This document shows positions 1-7,805 of a stretch of DNA of 10,710 nucleotides, one piece after another. The notes below the pieces were generated by a model that saw only the letters and a list, made by a program, of their open reading frames with translations, searched no databases and had not been told where the DNA came from. Made by a program: the position numbers and the translations under genes. Numbering within the stretch: the stretch's first letter is position 1; each line of letters begins with the position of its first letter. The stretch is from an uncultured Flavobacteriaceae bacterium (lineage in GTDB: Bacteria; Bacteroidota; Bacteroidia; Flavobacteriales; Flavobacteriaceae): assembly GCA_913052425.1 (NCBI GenBank), contig CAJXEG010000034.1, positions 1 through 10,710 on the forward strand. Direction: 5' to 3'.

Positions 1-758
1 AATTAACAGCAGAAGGAAAAAAACCCGAAGTTTTATTTTGGGTGGGTTGTGCCGGTAGTTTTGATGAGCGCGCCAAAAAAATAACAAAATCCTTTGTTAA
101 GATCCTCCACAAGGCAGGCGTGTCTTTCGCCGTTTTGGGAACAGAAGAAAGTTGTACCGGCGATCCTGCCAAAAGATCAGGGAATGAGTTTCTTTTCCAA
201 ATGCAGGCCATGGCCAACATAGAGGTAATGAATGCCTATCAGGTTACGCGAATCGTTACCACATGTCCCCACTGTTTTAATACCTTAAAAAATGAATATC
301 CTTCCTTGGGGGGCAAATACCAAGTGATGCACCACACCACTTTTATCAATACCCTCATCAAAGAAGAAAGGTTTGCCATTTCTGGTTCTGAATACAAAGG
401 AAAGCGAATCACCTATCACGATCCATGCTATTTGGGCCGCGCCAACCAAGTCTACCAAGCACCCAGAGACCTCATCAAAAAATTGGACGCTGAGTTGGTC
501 GAAATGAAGAACTGCAAGTCTAAAGGCCTTTGTTGTGGAGCAGGAGGTGCCCAGATGTTCAAGGAACCCGAAAAAGGCAATAAAGACATCAATATTGAAA
601 GAACCGAACAGGCGTTAGAAACCCAACCTGAAATTATCGCTGCGGGTTGTCCTTTTTGCAACACCATGATGTCGGACGGTGTCAAAAATAAAGAACAAGA
701 GGATCAGGTCCGTGTACAGGACATTGCTGAACTGATTTCTAAAGCCGAGGATCTATAA
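1..758 (+). CDS. (Fe-S)-binding protein with two CCG (cysteine-rich) domains, 5' end cut off by the window
   Basis: The reading frame is open from the first full codon (position 3), so the GTG at 42 is internal and the true start lies upstream; I expect only about 10-20 residues to be missing. Two tandem cysteine-rich CCG domains, as in heterodisulfide reductase HdrB and lactate-oxidation LutA/GlcF proteins, are visible. Counting from the Val at 42, the first has C3, C38 and CPHC at 75-78; the second has DPC at 129, GLCCGAGG around 164-165 and GCPFC at 203-206. This cysteine set binds an Fe-S cluster in the family. Such proteins are cytoplasmic electron-transfer or disulfide-reducing partners, often encoded next to a ferredoxin-type 4Fe-4S protein, which would lie left of the window. 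The substrate is not known. The next gene follows after 3 nt, so they are co-transcribed. The family call is confident; the reaction is not. Confidence 0.9.
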   Translation, partial: LTAEGKKPEVLFWVGCAGSFDERAKKITKSFVKILHKAGVSFAVLGTEESCTGDPAKRSGNEFLFQMQAMANIEVMNAYQVTRIVTTCPHCFNTLKNEYPSLGGKYQVMHHTTFINTLIKEERFAISGSEYKGKRITYHDPCYLGRANQVYQAPRDLIKKLDAELVEMKNCKSKGLCCGAGGAQMFKEPEKGNKDINIERTEQALETQPEIIAAGCPFCNTMMSDGVKNKEQEDQVRVQDIAELISKAEDL

Positions 759-761
759 ATA

Positions 762-1244
762 ATGTTTGTCCCCTTTGATCAGCTTGCCGATCACGCTCGC
801 GTTTGGATTTACCCATCCAGTCGTCCGTTTAGCACCAAGGAACTGGCGGTTATTCGCGAAAAAGCTAAAGCTTTCCTGGAACAATGGACTGCACATGGTG
901 CTGAGCTTCAGGCTGGAATTGATCTGCCTTATGATCGCTTTATTGTCTTGGGACTCAATGAGTCCGTCCAGTCTGCCTCGGGTTGCTCTATAGATTCTTC
1001 TGTTCGTTTTATTCAAGCTTTGGAGCAGACCTTCGATATTACCCTTTTGGATAAAATGAATGTTACCTACAGAAATAAAAACACCATTGAGCATATTCCA
1101 CTCAAAGAATTTAGAACCAAAGCAAAAAAGAAAAAAGTCAATTCCGATGTTATTGTTTTTAATAATTTAGTTCTGAATAAAATGGAATATGATTCCCTTT
1201 GGGAAGTTCCTGCTTCTTCGAGTTGGCATGCCCGATATTTTTAA
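762..1244 (+). CDS. Conserved 160-aa protein of Bacteroidota, commonly labelled 'ABC transporter ATPase' without motif support
   Basis: This is a soluble protein of 160 residues with an ATG start 3 nt after the Fe-S gene stop. It has no signal peptide and no membrane segment. I recognise the family from memory: homologues follow the same (Fe-S)-binding gene in many Flavobacteriia, and databases often call them 'ABC transporter ATPase'. The sequence does not support that name. There is no Walker A (GxxxxGKS/T), no LSGGQ signature and no Walker B. Visible landmarks are an N-terminal RVWIYPSSRPF stretch, a WTAHG motif near residue 44, GCSIDSSVRFIQ in the middle, a lysine run before VIVFNNLV, and a C-terminal SWHARYF. 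The tight linkage suggests a job connected to the neighbouring Fe-S protein, but that is inference. The function is unknown. Confidence 0.85.
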   Translation: MFVPFDQLADHARVWIYPSSRPFSTKELAVIREKAKAFLEQWTAHGAELQAGIDLPYDRFIVLGLNESVQSASGCSIDSSVRFIQALEQTFDITLLDKMNVTYRNKNTIEHIPLKEFRTKAKKKKVNSDVIVFNNLVLNKMEYDSLWEVPASSSWHARYF

Positions 1245-1249
1245 TTGAT

Positions 1250-4147
1250 ATGCGTATTTTAATTACATTTTTTGTCCTGTTTGGGGCCCTTTGTTTGGCA
1301 CAGCAACCCGATCCCTTGCTTTCGGCGAATCCTAAGCTTCAGCAAAAATGGGTGGACAGTGTTTATCAATCCATGAGTTTGGATCAAAAAATCGGACAGC
1401 TTTTTACCCCCATGGTTTTTTCAAAAAAAGGGGATGAGCATTTTGATGAAATCAAAAATTTAATTAAAAAATACCATATTGGTGGTCTTATTTTTTCTTT
1501 GGGAGGTCCGGTCAAACAGTCTCATTGGTTGAACGAATTTGAAGCTCTATCCAAAGTTCCTTTATTGATCAGTATGGATGCAGAGTGGGGGGTAGCCATG
1601 CGATTGGATTCTGTCGTAGCCTTTCCTTGGAGTATGACCTTGGGTGCTGTAAAAGACAATACCATCGTTCGAAAAATTGGTCAAAGAATGGGTGAACAAG
1701 AGAAGATTTTGGGAGTCCATATGAGCTATGCTCCCGTACTTGATATCAATACCAATGCTAAAAACCCGATTATTGGGAACCGATCTTTTGGAGAAGATCC
1801 CAAAAGAGTAGCCGAAAAAGGATTGACTTTGATGCAGGGGCACCACGATGCAGGAATACTCACCTCGGGCAAGCACTTTCCTGGGCATGGTGATACGGCC
1901 AAAGATTCTCATAAAACCCTTCCAACGGTTGGATTTGATCGTTCCCGACTCGAAAAAACCGAAATATACCCTTTTAAAAAAGCCATAGAACAGGGTTTAA
2001 GCTCGGTCATGACCGCCCACCTCAATGTACCTGCATTAACCCTTTCCGATGAACCTACTTCGCTTTCTCATGCAGTAGTGACTCAGCTCTTGAAACAAAA
2101 CATTGGATTTAACGGTTTGGCAGTTACTGATGCACTCAATATGAAAGGAGCAGAACCAAATAATCCTGACCTCAACATGGATTTGTTGGCCCTTTTGGCA
2201 GGAAATGATGTGCTTTTAATTTCCAAAGACATTCCACTGGGTGTCGAAAAAATAAAAATGGCTTACCATAACCTTCCTACCGTTAAAGGAAGAGTTGAGG
2301 ATTCCGTCAAAAAAATACTCAAAGCCAAATACAAGGCGGGACTGGCCCGAAAAAACACAGTCGATACCAAAAACCTCTATGCTCGTCTTAATACCCGAAA
2401 AGATACCCTTCTCATTGAAGAAGCTTATGCCAAAAGTATTACACTGCTAAAAAACGACAACCAATTGCTTCCCCTAGACCCGCAAACCACCTACGCCCAT
2501 ATTAAGTTGGGAGACGATGACAGTAATGATTTTGAAACACAGCTCCGAGATTTCGTCAATATCAAAAGTGTAAAACCATCAAAGCTTGATGAAACTTTGG
2601 CGGTGCTAAAAGATTTTGAAAAAGTCATTATCAGTTATCATCGTTCCAATCGTTCACCTTTTTTATCCCCTGATTTTTCAAAAAAAGAAATTGAATTGAT
2701 TAAGGCAATAGCCGGGAAACACAAGCTTGTTTTAAACCTTTTCGTAAACCCTTATCCACTGATTGATTTGGGTGATCTTTCTAGGATAGAGGCTTTGGTT
2801 GTGAGTTATCAAAACAGCCCCATTTCTCAAAAAATAAGTGCCGGTCTGATGAACGGTCAAGGTGCATTTATGGGGGCATTACCCGTTGGTATTTCTGATC
2901 AATTTCCGGTGGGAACAGGAATCCTTTTTGAGCCCAAAGAGAAAAACAAAAGGACAGGTTTGATCGAAAAGGGCTTTGATCCGGATCGATTGGTCGAAAT
3001 AGATCATTTTGCCCAGCGGGTCATTGATTCTGCCATGACTCCGGGTATGCAAATTTTAGTAGCCAAAAGTGGAGAGATCATATACCACAAAAGCTTTGGT
3101 CACCATACCTATGACAAAAAAATAAAAGTAGAAAACCATCACCTCTATGATCTGGCCTCACTGACCAAGATCATGGCTACGCTTCCCCTGATCATGAGGG
3201 AAGTAGATCGCAACAGCTTTGGATTAGAAAGCTCCCTTGAAGATTTTATACCGGAGTTGGAGGGATCAAATAAAGCCAATCTGAGTGTAAAAGAAGTATT
3301 GTCGCATTATGCCCGGCTTACCCCTTGGATTCCCTTCTATAAAGAAACACTGGACGAGAAAGGCCAACAACTCAGGAAATTCTACCGCAATCGCGACAAA
3401 TATCGATTTGATATTCCTGTGGCCCACCAACTTTACCTCAGATCTAATTTTAATCAAAAAATCGAAAAACAAGTCATAGAAAGTCCACTCTTGGATTCTC
3501 TTTACTACCGATATTCTGACTTGCCTTATTATCTTTTTAAGAATTATTTGGAAAGAAAATACCATAAACCACTCGATGATCTGGCCCATGAATTTTTATA
3601 TGAACCATTAGGACTGAAACGTACCCTTTTCAATCCCTGGAAAGTGATGTCAAAAGATGAAATTGTACCTTCAGAGATTGATAATTATTTCAGAAACCTT
3701 GAGTTACGGGGCTATGTTCACGATATGGGTGCCGCCATGCAAGGCGGGGTAGGAGGTCATGCCGGGTTGTTTTCCAACGCGGAGGAAGTGTATAGAATTA
3801 TGCAAATTTACCTTCAAAAAGGTAGTGCCAATGGACTTGAATTTTTCAGTCCCAAAACCTTTGATGACTTCAACCATTGTTATTACTGTAACAAAGGCAA
3901 CAGGAGAGGGATAGGGTTTGATAAACCTCAGCTGGAGGGAGAAGGTTCTACCTGCGGTTGTGTTTCGGAGATCAGCTTTGGTCATATGGGTTTTACGGGA
4001 ACTTACGCATGGGCCGATCCCGATCAAGAATTGATTTTCGTATTTTTATCGAACAGAACCTATCCCAGTATGTCAAATAATTTATTGGGGAAAAATAACA
4101 TAAGAACACGAATGCAAGCTATGGTCTACAAAGCTTTAATTCACTAA
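1250..4147 (+). CDS. Secreted GH3 beta-N-acetylglucosaminidase (NagZ-like) fused to a class-C beta-lactamase-like serine hydrolase
   Basis: This 965-aa protein starts at ATG 1250, 5 nt after the previous stop. The frame stays open further upstream, but this start gives a clean signal peptide (about residues 1-17, ending CLA before QQPD). Residues ~30-365 are a family 3 glycoside hydrolase of the NagZ type: KHFPGHGDTAKDSH at 208-221 carries the Asp-His dyad and TDALNM supplies nucleophile D294. Residues ~385-560 look like the family's C-terminal alpha/beta domain. Residues ~575-965 are a PF00144 serine hydrolase with SLTK (S637, K640), Y755 of YSD, and HMG at 912-914. Established: NagZ removes GlcNAc from muropeptides, and in Bacillus subtilis the partner AmiE, of the same beta-lactamase fold, then cuts the MurNAc-L-Ala bond. 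Inference: this fusion joins both steps in the periplasm. The two-domain architecture is recurrent in Bacteroidota. The specificity of the second domain (amidase, esterase or peptidase) is not settled. Confidence 0.92.
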   Translation: MRILITFFVLFGALCLAQQPDPLLSANPKLQQKWVDSVYQSMSLDQKIGQLFTPMVFSKKGDEHFDEIKNLIKKYHIGGLIFSLGGPVKQSHWLNEFEALSKVPLLISMDAEWGVAMRLDSVVAFPWSMTLGAVKDNTIVRKIGQRMGEQEKILGVHMSYAPVLDINTNAKNPIIGNRSFGEDPKRVAEKGLTLMQGHHDAGILTSGKHFPGHGDTAKDSHKTLPTVGFDRSRLEKTEIYPFKKAIEQGLSSVMTAHLNVPALTLSDEPTSLSHAVVTQLLKQNIGFNGLAVTDALNMKGAEPNNPDLNMDLLALLAGNDVLLISKDIPLGVEKIKMAYHNLPTVKGRVEDSVKKILKAKYKAGLARKNTVDTKNLYARLNTRKDTLLIEEAYAKSITLLKNDNQLLPLDPQTTYAHIKLGDDDSNDFETQLRDFVNIKSVKPSKLDETLAVLKDFEKVIISYHRSNRSPFLSPDFSKKEIELIKAIAGKHKLVLNLFVNPYPLIDLGDLSRIEALVVSYQNSPISQKISAGLMNGQGAFMGALPVGISDQFPVGTGILFEPKEKNKRTGLIEKGFDPDRLVEIDHFAQRVIDSAMTPGMQILVAKSGEIIYHKSFGHHTYDKKIKVENHHLYDLASLTKIMATLPLIMREVDRNSFGLESSLEDFIPELEGSNKANLSVKEVLSHYARLTPWIPFYKETLDEKGQQLRKFYRNRDKYRFDIPVAHQLYLRSNFNQKIEKQVIESPLLDSLYYRYSDLPYYLFKNYLERKYHKPLDDLAHEFLYEPLGLKRTLFNPWKVMSKDEIVPSEIDNYFRNLELRGYVHDMGAAMQGGVGGHAGLFSNAEEVYRIMQIYLQKGSANGLEFFSPKTFDDFNHCYYCNKGNRRGIGFDKPQLEGEGSTCGCVSEISFGHMGFTGTYAWADPDQELIFVFLSNRTYPSMSNNLLGKNNIRTRMQAMVYKALIH

Positions 4148-4158
4148 AACATGAACAT

Positions 4159-5292
4159 TTGAAAATTGTAATTGTATGTTATCCCACCTTTGGGGGGAGT
4201 GGAGTGGTCGCAACCGAGTTAGGACTTTATTTGGTCAAAAAAGGATATGAAATCCATTTTATCACCTACAAGCAACCGGTGCGAATCCAAAATTTAACCC
4301 AAGGTTTACACTTCCACGAAGTTCATGTACCCACCTACGATTTGTTTAAGTACCAGCCCTATGAGTTGGCCTTGTCCAGTAAGATTGTTGATGTGGTCAA
4401 AAGATACAAAATTGATATGCTGCATGTTCATTATGCCATTCCCCATGCCTATGCGGCCTATATGGGTAAAAAAATGTTGGAAGATGAAGGGATTCAAATT
4501 CCAATGATCACCACGCTGCACGGCACAGACATTACGCTGGTGGGAAGCCATCCTTTTTATAAGAAAGCGGTTCAGTTCAGTATCAATCATTCCGAATATG
4601 TTACGGCAGTTTCTCAAAGCCTAAAAGAAGATACTGAGCGTCTTTTTGACATTACCACCCAAATCAAGGTCATCCCCAATTTTATAGATGTTGAAAAATT
4701 TAAATTTAAAACTGTTCCCTGCGAAAAGGGACAAATTGCTCCCGAGGACCAATTGGTCATTACCCATATCAGTAATTTTAGACCACTCAAAAGAGTCATC
4801 GATGTTCTTAAAACCTTCAAAATTGTAAATGAGCAATTGAATGTCAAATTGTTGATGGTGGGAGATGGACCGGAAAAGGAACGCGCAATGCGTCATTGTA
4901 GGTCCCATAATATGGAAGATGCTGTTTTGTTTTTGGGAAAGAGTAATCAAATAGATGAGATACTTTGTTTTTCTGATCTGTTCCTTTTGCCTTCAGAACA
5001 GGAGAGTTTTGGGTTGGCGGCACTCGAAGCAATGGTTCACCGGGTTCCGGTGGTTTGCTCTGATGTGGGAGGTTTGCCGGAAGTTATTGAAAATGGTGTT
5101 TCGGGATTTCTTTGCCCTTTGGGCGACGTCAATGCAATGGCAGAAAAAGCCATTCATATTTTGGAAGACCATGAGCGGCATAAAGGTTTTAAAGAACAGG
5201 CCTATGAGTCTTCAAAAAAGTTTGATATCGAAAAAGTGATCTCTCATTATGAATCCCTTTACCGGGAAGCAAAAGAAAACCCTCCTGATTAG
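4159..5292 (+). CDS. bshA: N-acetyl-alpha-D-glucosaminyl L-malate synthase BshA (bacillithiol biosynthesis)
   Basis: A 377-aa GT-B glycosyltransferase of family GT4, full length for BshA. It transfers GlcNAc from UDP-GlcNAc to L-malate, the first step of bacillithiol synthesis in the cytoplasm; BshB and BshC finish the thiol and are not in this window. Diagnostic residues are the N-terminal CYPTFGGSG loop (7-15), HVHYAIPHA (89-97), LHGTD (120-124), HISNFRPLKR (203-212) and the EX7E motif with E282 and E290 near the C-terminal sugar-nucleotide site. The start is TTG at 4159, chosen because the next codons read MKIVIVCYPTFGG, the normal N-terminus; no in-frame ATG lies nearby upstream. It begins 11 nt after the hydrolase stop, so it is the last gene of the + strand operon. 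No Shine-Dalgarno sequence is visible, and the TTG may keep expression low. Confidence 0.96.
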   Translation: MKIVIVCYPTFGGSGVVATELGLYLVKKGYEIHFITYKQPVRIQNLTQGLHFHEVHVPTYDLFKYQPYELALSSKIVDVVKRYKIDMLHVHYAIPHAYAAYMGKKMLEDEGIQIPMITTLHGTDITLVGSHPFYKKAVQFSINHSEYVTAVSQSLKEDTERLFDITTQIKVIPNFIDVEKFKFKTVPCEKGQIAPEDQLVITHISNFRPLKRVIDVLKTFKIVNEQLNVKLLMVGDGPEKERAMRHCRSHNMEDAVLFLGKSNQIDEILCFSDLFLLPSEQESFGLAALEAMVHRVPVVCSDVGGLPEVIENGVSGFLCPLGDVNAMAEKAIHILEDHERHKGFKEQAYESSKKFDIEKVISHYESLYREAKENPPD

Positions 5293-5599
5293 GGAGTATT
5301 AGGTTTCGTTTTATGCATTTATGCGATCGTTTTAACTCACTGCTGAGCTGGATTAGGGTAATGTTCTAAATTCTGAGTTATTTAAATAAAAGATAGATTA
5401 AGTCAATAAAAACAAGGTTTTCCCAAGCTTATCAAAACAAAAACAAATGAACCTACATCTTACTTTACCCAAAGATCATCGCTTAGCACCGTTAAAATGG
5501 GAAAAATCCAATCCAGGTGTTCCGGATTCTGAGTGAAGGATAAGCTTGGGCAAGAGTAAGAGCTCTCGATATAAATGAGTGCTTGCAGCAAGTGTATCA
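5293..5599. other. Convergent intergenic region without a convincing gene
   Basis: These 307 nt lie between the convergent bshA and acylase genes. No long ORF and no classical GC-rich hairpin plus T-tract terminator is visible. A weak hairpin spans the bshA stop (CTCC and GGAG around TGATTAG), and a 5-bp AAAAC/GTTTT hairpin lies near 5408-5420. A perfect 12-bp inverted repeat (5422-5433 and 5539-5550) dominates the region and is listed separately. A 29-codon ATG ORF at 5447-5536 (MNLHLTLPKDHRL...) lies inside that repeat; I do not recognise it and would not call it a gene. Confidence 0.6.
5422..5550. repeat. 129-bp element bounded by a perfect 12-bp inverted repeat, with internal hairpins
   Basis: CCCAAGCTTATC at 5422-5433 is exactly complementary to GATAAGCTTGGG at 5539-5550. 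The core AAGCTT is itself palindromic, so each arm can also pair locally. Inside, AATCC (5510-5514) pairs with GGATT (5524-5528), continuing after a bulged A into GG/CC around a TGTT loop. TTTaCCCA (5464-5471) can pair with TGGGAAA (5498-5504). Together these could form a multi-branched RNA closed by the 12-bp stem on either strand. It could be a structured small RNA, a shared 3' end structure for the two convergent transcripts, a MITE-like remnant or chance. I see no target-site duplication directly outside the arms. Confidence 0.5.
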
Positions 5600-7660
5600 C
5601 TATTTAGGGTGATAAATATGCTTTGCATTTTTATATATGCTTTCTTTATCAAAAGTCATTTTTTTGGTTTTAAACCGGGTGTAAAGCTCCATTTGATCCG
5701 AGTAGTGCTTTGAATCCGGATCATCAGAACTTCCATAAGAAATAACGGATTCTATTTCTACGCCCTCGGGAGTGAACTTGACCAATTCTATGTATGACTC
5801 CCCTTTGATCACTTTTGATTTGCCGTCTTTATAGGGAACCGATCCCATGGAGGTGATCACATCCGGTAGTCCGAAAACGGCTAACTCCTTATCACCTCTG
5901 ACCAATTTTTGATAGGTACCTAATTTGACTTCGGTTTTACCAAAGTGTTCAATCATATGGTCTTGGGTTTCCAGAAGGGCATTGTAAAGAATATTTTTTG
6001 TAAAAACTTTGGGTTCGGGCAATTCTCTGTAGTATTTACGCAGTTTGAAATACAGAATCCCATAAGCTCCTGCTCCGTATGAGTCTGCAGAAGCACGACG
6101 ATCCCAGTTTTGAATTTGTTTCAAAATGGACTCGACTTTGGGATAGTTTTCGGGATCCATCTCGAAAAGAGAATCGATATTCATCCAGCTGTAACGAAAG
6201 GGTTTCGGGAATTGGTGGTCGTATTTAATTTCTTTAAAATCATCATAATCAACTTTTTCATGTTGATCTATTAGTTGTTTGAGGCGTATAGAACGGTTAT
6301 TGTCATAGGTTTCAAAGTCCATGTCTTTAGAAAACAAAGCCTCAATGGGATTGTCGAGTGAATCAGAGGATCTAAAAGGGGAATGGTTGGCGTTGTAAAA
6401 ATATCCGGAACGGGGTTGAATCACCTGAGGTAATTCTTCTATATCATAGGTGGTTGTCCAAAGCGTTTTTTTGGTATTTCCGGGAACCACATTGGCCCAA
6501 TCATAACCTGGAGCTCGCTTAGGGATTAGACCGTTTGAGATATAAAAAAGGGTATCGTTTTTATCGGCGTAGCCAATGCTATAGCCCGGTAAGCCTTTCA
6601 TTTTTAAAATACTGTAAAATTCACTGAAATTCTTAGCTTTGTTCATACGCCACCACTGTTCCAAGGCTTTTGCTTCAAACAAAGAGGGCGTTCTTACGGA
6701 ATAATATCCGGAATCGTTTTTTAGGGTTGGGCCATAGATACTTTCAAAATACTTCTTGTTTATTTTTAGGGGAATCCCCAAAAATTTAACGATCAGTTTT
6801 GCCTTGTGTTTTTTCAGTTTGAGGTACTGATCGTCCACACGATATAACTTCTTTTTTTTGGGGTGCATTTCCAATTTAAAAACATCTGTTTTATCGGGTT
6901 TGTTGACCGTATGGGCCCAGGCGATGTTTTTATTGGCTCCGATCAATATACTCGGACTTCCTGCAAACAAGGCCCCGATGATATCAGTTCCTTGTTCACT
7001 GCAAAGGTGAGCTTCATACCAAGAGGTGGGACCGTCCAAAGGTTGGTGGGTGTTGATCGCCAAATAGGTGTTGCCGTCTTTGGTTTTGGAGCTGTTAAAA
7101 CCGAAAGTGTTGGAGCCTTTTTCATCTTCATCTACGGGCTTGTAGATTAATTTATTCCCTAAAATTTTTTTTATCCAATAGTCCCCTCCCGAAGATACAA
7201 AGAGTTGTAATTGAGCATAGAGAAACATTTTTTTTGGAGTGACGGGAAAAAGTTTTTTACTTAAAACTTTTTTTGGATGTAACTGTGCGTAACGGTTCAA
7301 ACCCTGACTGTAGGCCTCCAGTACCAATTTGTATTCCGGGCTAATATCTTTTTTATACTTTTCATCAAAAAGACGTTCACTACCAATGAATTGGGTGACA
7401 AAATCAATACCATAACCTTTTTTGCCTAGCACAACACTTAATAGGGCATTGCCTGCCAAATAGGCTTGTTGGATGGTCTCAAAATCATCTTCCGCATGTG
7501 CCCATGCCAGTCCATAGGCCAGCTCTGCATCTGTTTTTGTAAAAATATGAGGTACCCCATAGGCATCTCTAACAATCTCAATGTTGTTGGGGTTGATTTG
7601 CCCAATCATTCGAAGATGAATAAGGCATAACAATATGATATAAAAATACTTAATCCTCAT
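5600..7660 (-). CDS. Exported penicillin acylase family protein (Ntn hydrolase)
   Basis: A 686-aa protein starting at ATG 7660; an in-frame TTG six codons upstream is less likely because this ATG gives a standard signal peptide (residues 1-21, MRIKYF... ending MIGQ). The family (PF01804: penicillin G acylase, aculeacin A acylase, acyl-homoserine-lactone acylases) is made as a precursor that cuts itself into alpha and beta chains. The cut and nucleophile are at KGSN, so S183 would be the new N-terminus of the beta chain. Supporting landmarks are RDAYGVPHI near 31, AYGLAWAHAEDDF (48-60), the H205 region HQPLDGP, NANHSP near 423-428, WDRRASADSYGA and the C-terminal HYSDQ near 652-656. It probably removes acyl groups from amides in the periplasm or outside the cell. 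The substrate (signal, antibiotic or lipopeptide) cannot be read. Its start overlaps the preceding 51-aa gene by 11 nt. Confidence 0.92.
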   Translation of the reverse strand: MRIKYFYIILLCLIHLRMIGQINPNNIEIVRDAYGVPHIFTKTDAELAYGLAWAHAEDDFETIQQAYLAGNALLSVVLGKKGYGIDFVTQFIGSERLFDEKYKKDISPEYKLVLEAYSQGLNRYAQLHPKKVLSKKLFPVTPKKMFLYAQLQLFVSSGGDYWIKKILGNKLIYKPVDEDEKGSNTFGFNSSKTKDGNTYLAINTHQPLDGPTSWYEAHLCSEQGTDIIGALFAGSPSILIGANKNIAWAHTVNKPDKTDVFKLEMHPKKKKLYRVDDQYLKLKKHKAKLIVKFLGIPLKINKKYFESIYGPTLKNDSGYYSVRTPSLFEAKALEQWWRMNKAKNFSEFYSILKMKGLPGYSIGYADKNDTLFYISNGLIPKRAPGYDWANVVPGNTKKTLWTTTYDIEELPQVIQPRSGYFYNANHSPFRSSDSLDNPIEALFSKDMDFETYDNNRSIRLKQLIDQHEKVDYDDFKEIKYDHQFPKPFRYSWMNIDSLFEMDPENYPKVESILKQIQNWDRRASADSYGAGAYGILYFKLRKYYRELPEPKVFTKNILYNALLETQDHMIEHFGKTEVKLGTYQKLVRGDKELAVFGLPDVITSMGSVPYKDGKSKVIKGESYIELVKFTPEGVEIESVISYGSSDDPDSKHYSDQMELYTRFKTKKMTFDKESIYKNAKHIYHPK

Positions 7661-7805
7661 TTTTGTTTTTAAAGGCAAATATACCCAAAGGAAACAAAAG
7701 GAATAAAAACCAAACCTTGGTCAAATAGGTGAGGAGGACCGATACCAATAATAGAATTATGGTCAAAAACCAGTCACTGCCTCCGCTTTTATTATTATTG
7801 ATCAT
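7650..7805 (-). CDS. 51-aa two-helix membrane protein embedded between the Kazal and acylase genes
   Basis: This small gene reads MINNNKSGGSDW followed by two hydrophobic segments (about residues 13-28 and 31-46) and ends KNKNED with a TAA stop. Its ATG (7803-7805) overlaps the TGA of the Kazal gene in an ATGA arrangement, and its last 11 nt overlap the start of the acylase gene. An AAGGAG sits 7 nt before the ATG, inside the Kazal C-terminal codons. Start, stop, spacing and strong hydrophobicity all support a real gene. It fills almost exactly what would otherwise be a 141-nt gap. I do not recognise a family. It may be an inner-membrane partner of the exported neighbours or a translational coupler for the acylase; both are inference. 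Confidence 0.75.
   Translation of the reverse strand: MINNNKSGGSDWFLTIILLLVSVLLTYLTKVWFLFLLFPLGIFAFKNKNED

Noticed and set aside
753..1094. 113-codon minus-strand ORF opposite the 160-aa gene.
   Set aside because: It lies antisense to a conserved gene, with no recognisable domain; it reads as a shadow frame.
1199..1249. 17-codon upstream extension of the GH3/serine hydrolase frame.
   Set aside because: It overlaps the 160-aa gene and would bury the clear signal peptide that begins at ATG 1250.
5281..5300. Rho-independent terminator at the end of bshA.
   Set aside because: Only a 4-bp stem with a 7-nt loop and no T-tract; too weak to call.
5447..5536. 29-codon ATG ORF inside the inverted-repeat element.
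   Set aside because: No recognisable similarity, no ribosome site, hydrophilic and very short; a chance ORF in structured DNA is more likely.
5422..5550. Integron attC site or insertion-sequence ends.
   Set aside because: No RYYYAAC/GTTRRRY boxes, no integrase or transposase in the window, and no target duplication next to the arms.
7661..7678. Six-codon TTG extension of the acylase N-terminus.
   Set aside because: The downstream ATG at 7660 gives a standard signal peptide, and the extension adds nothing to it.
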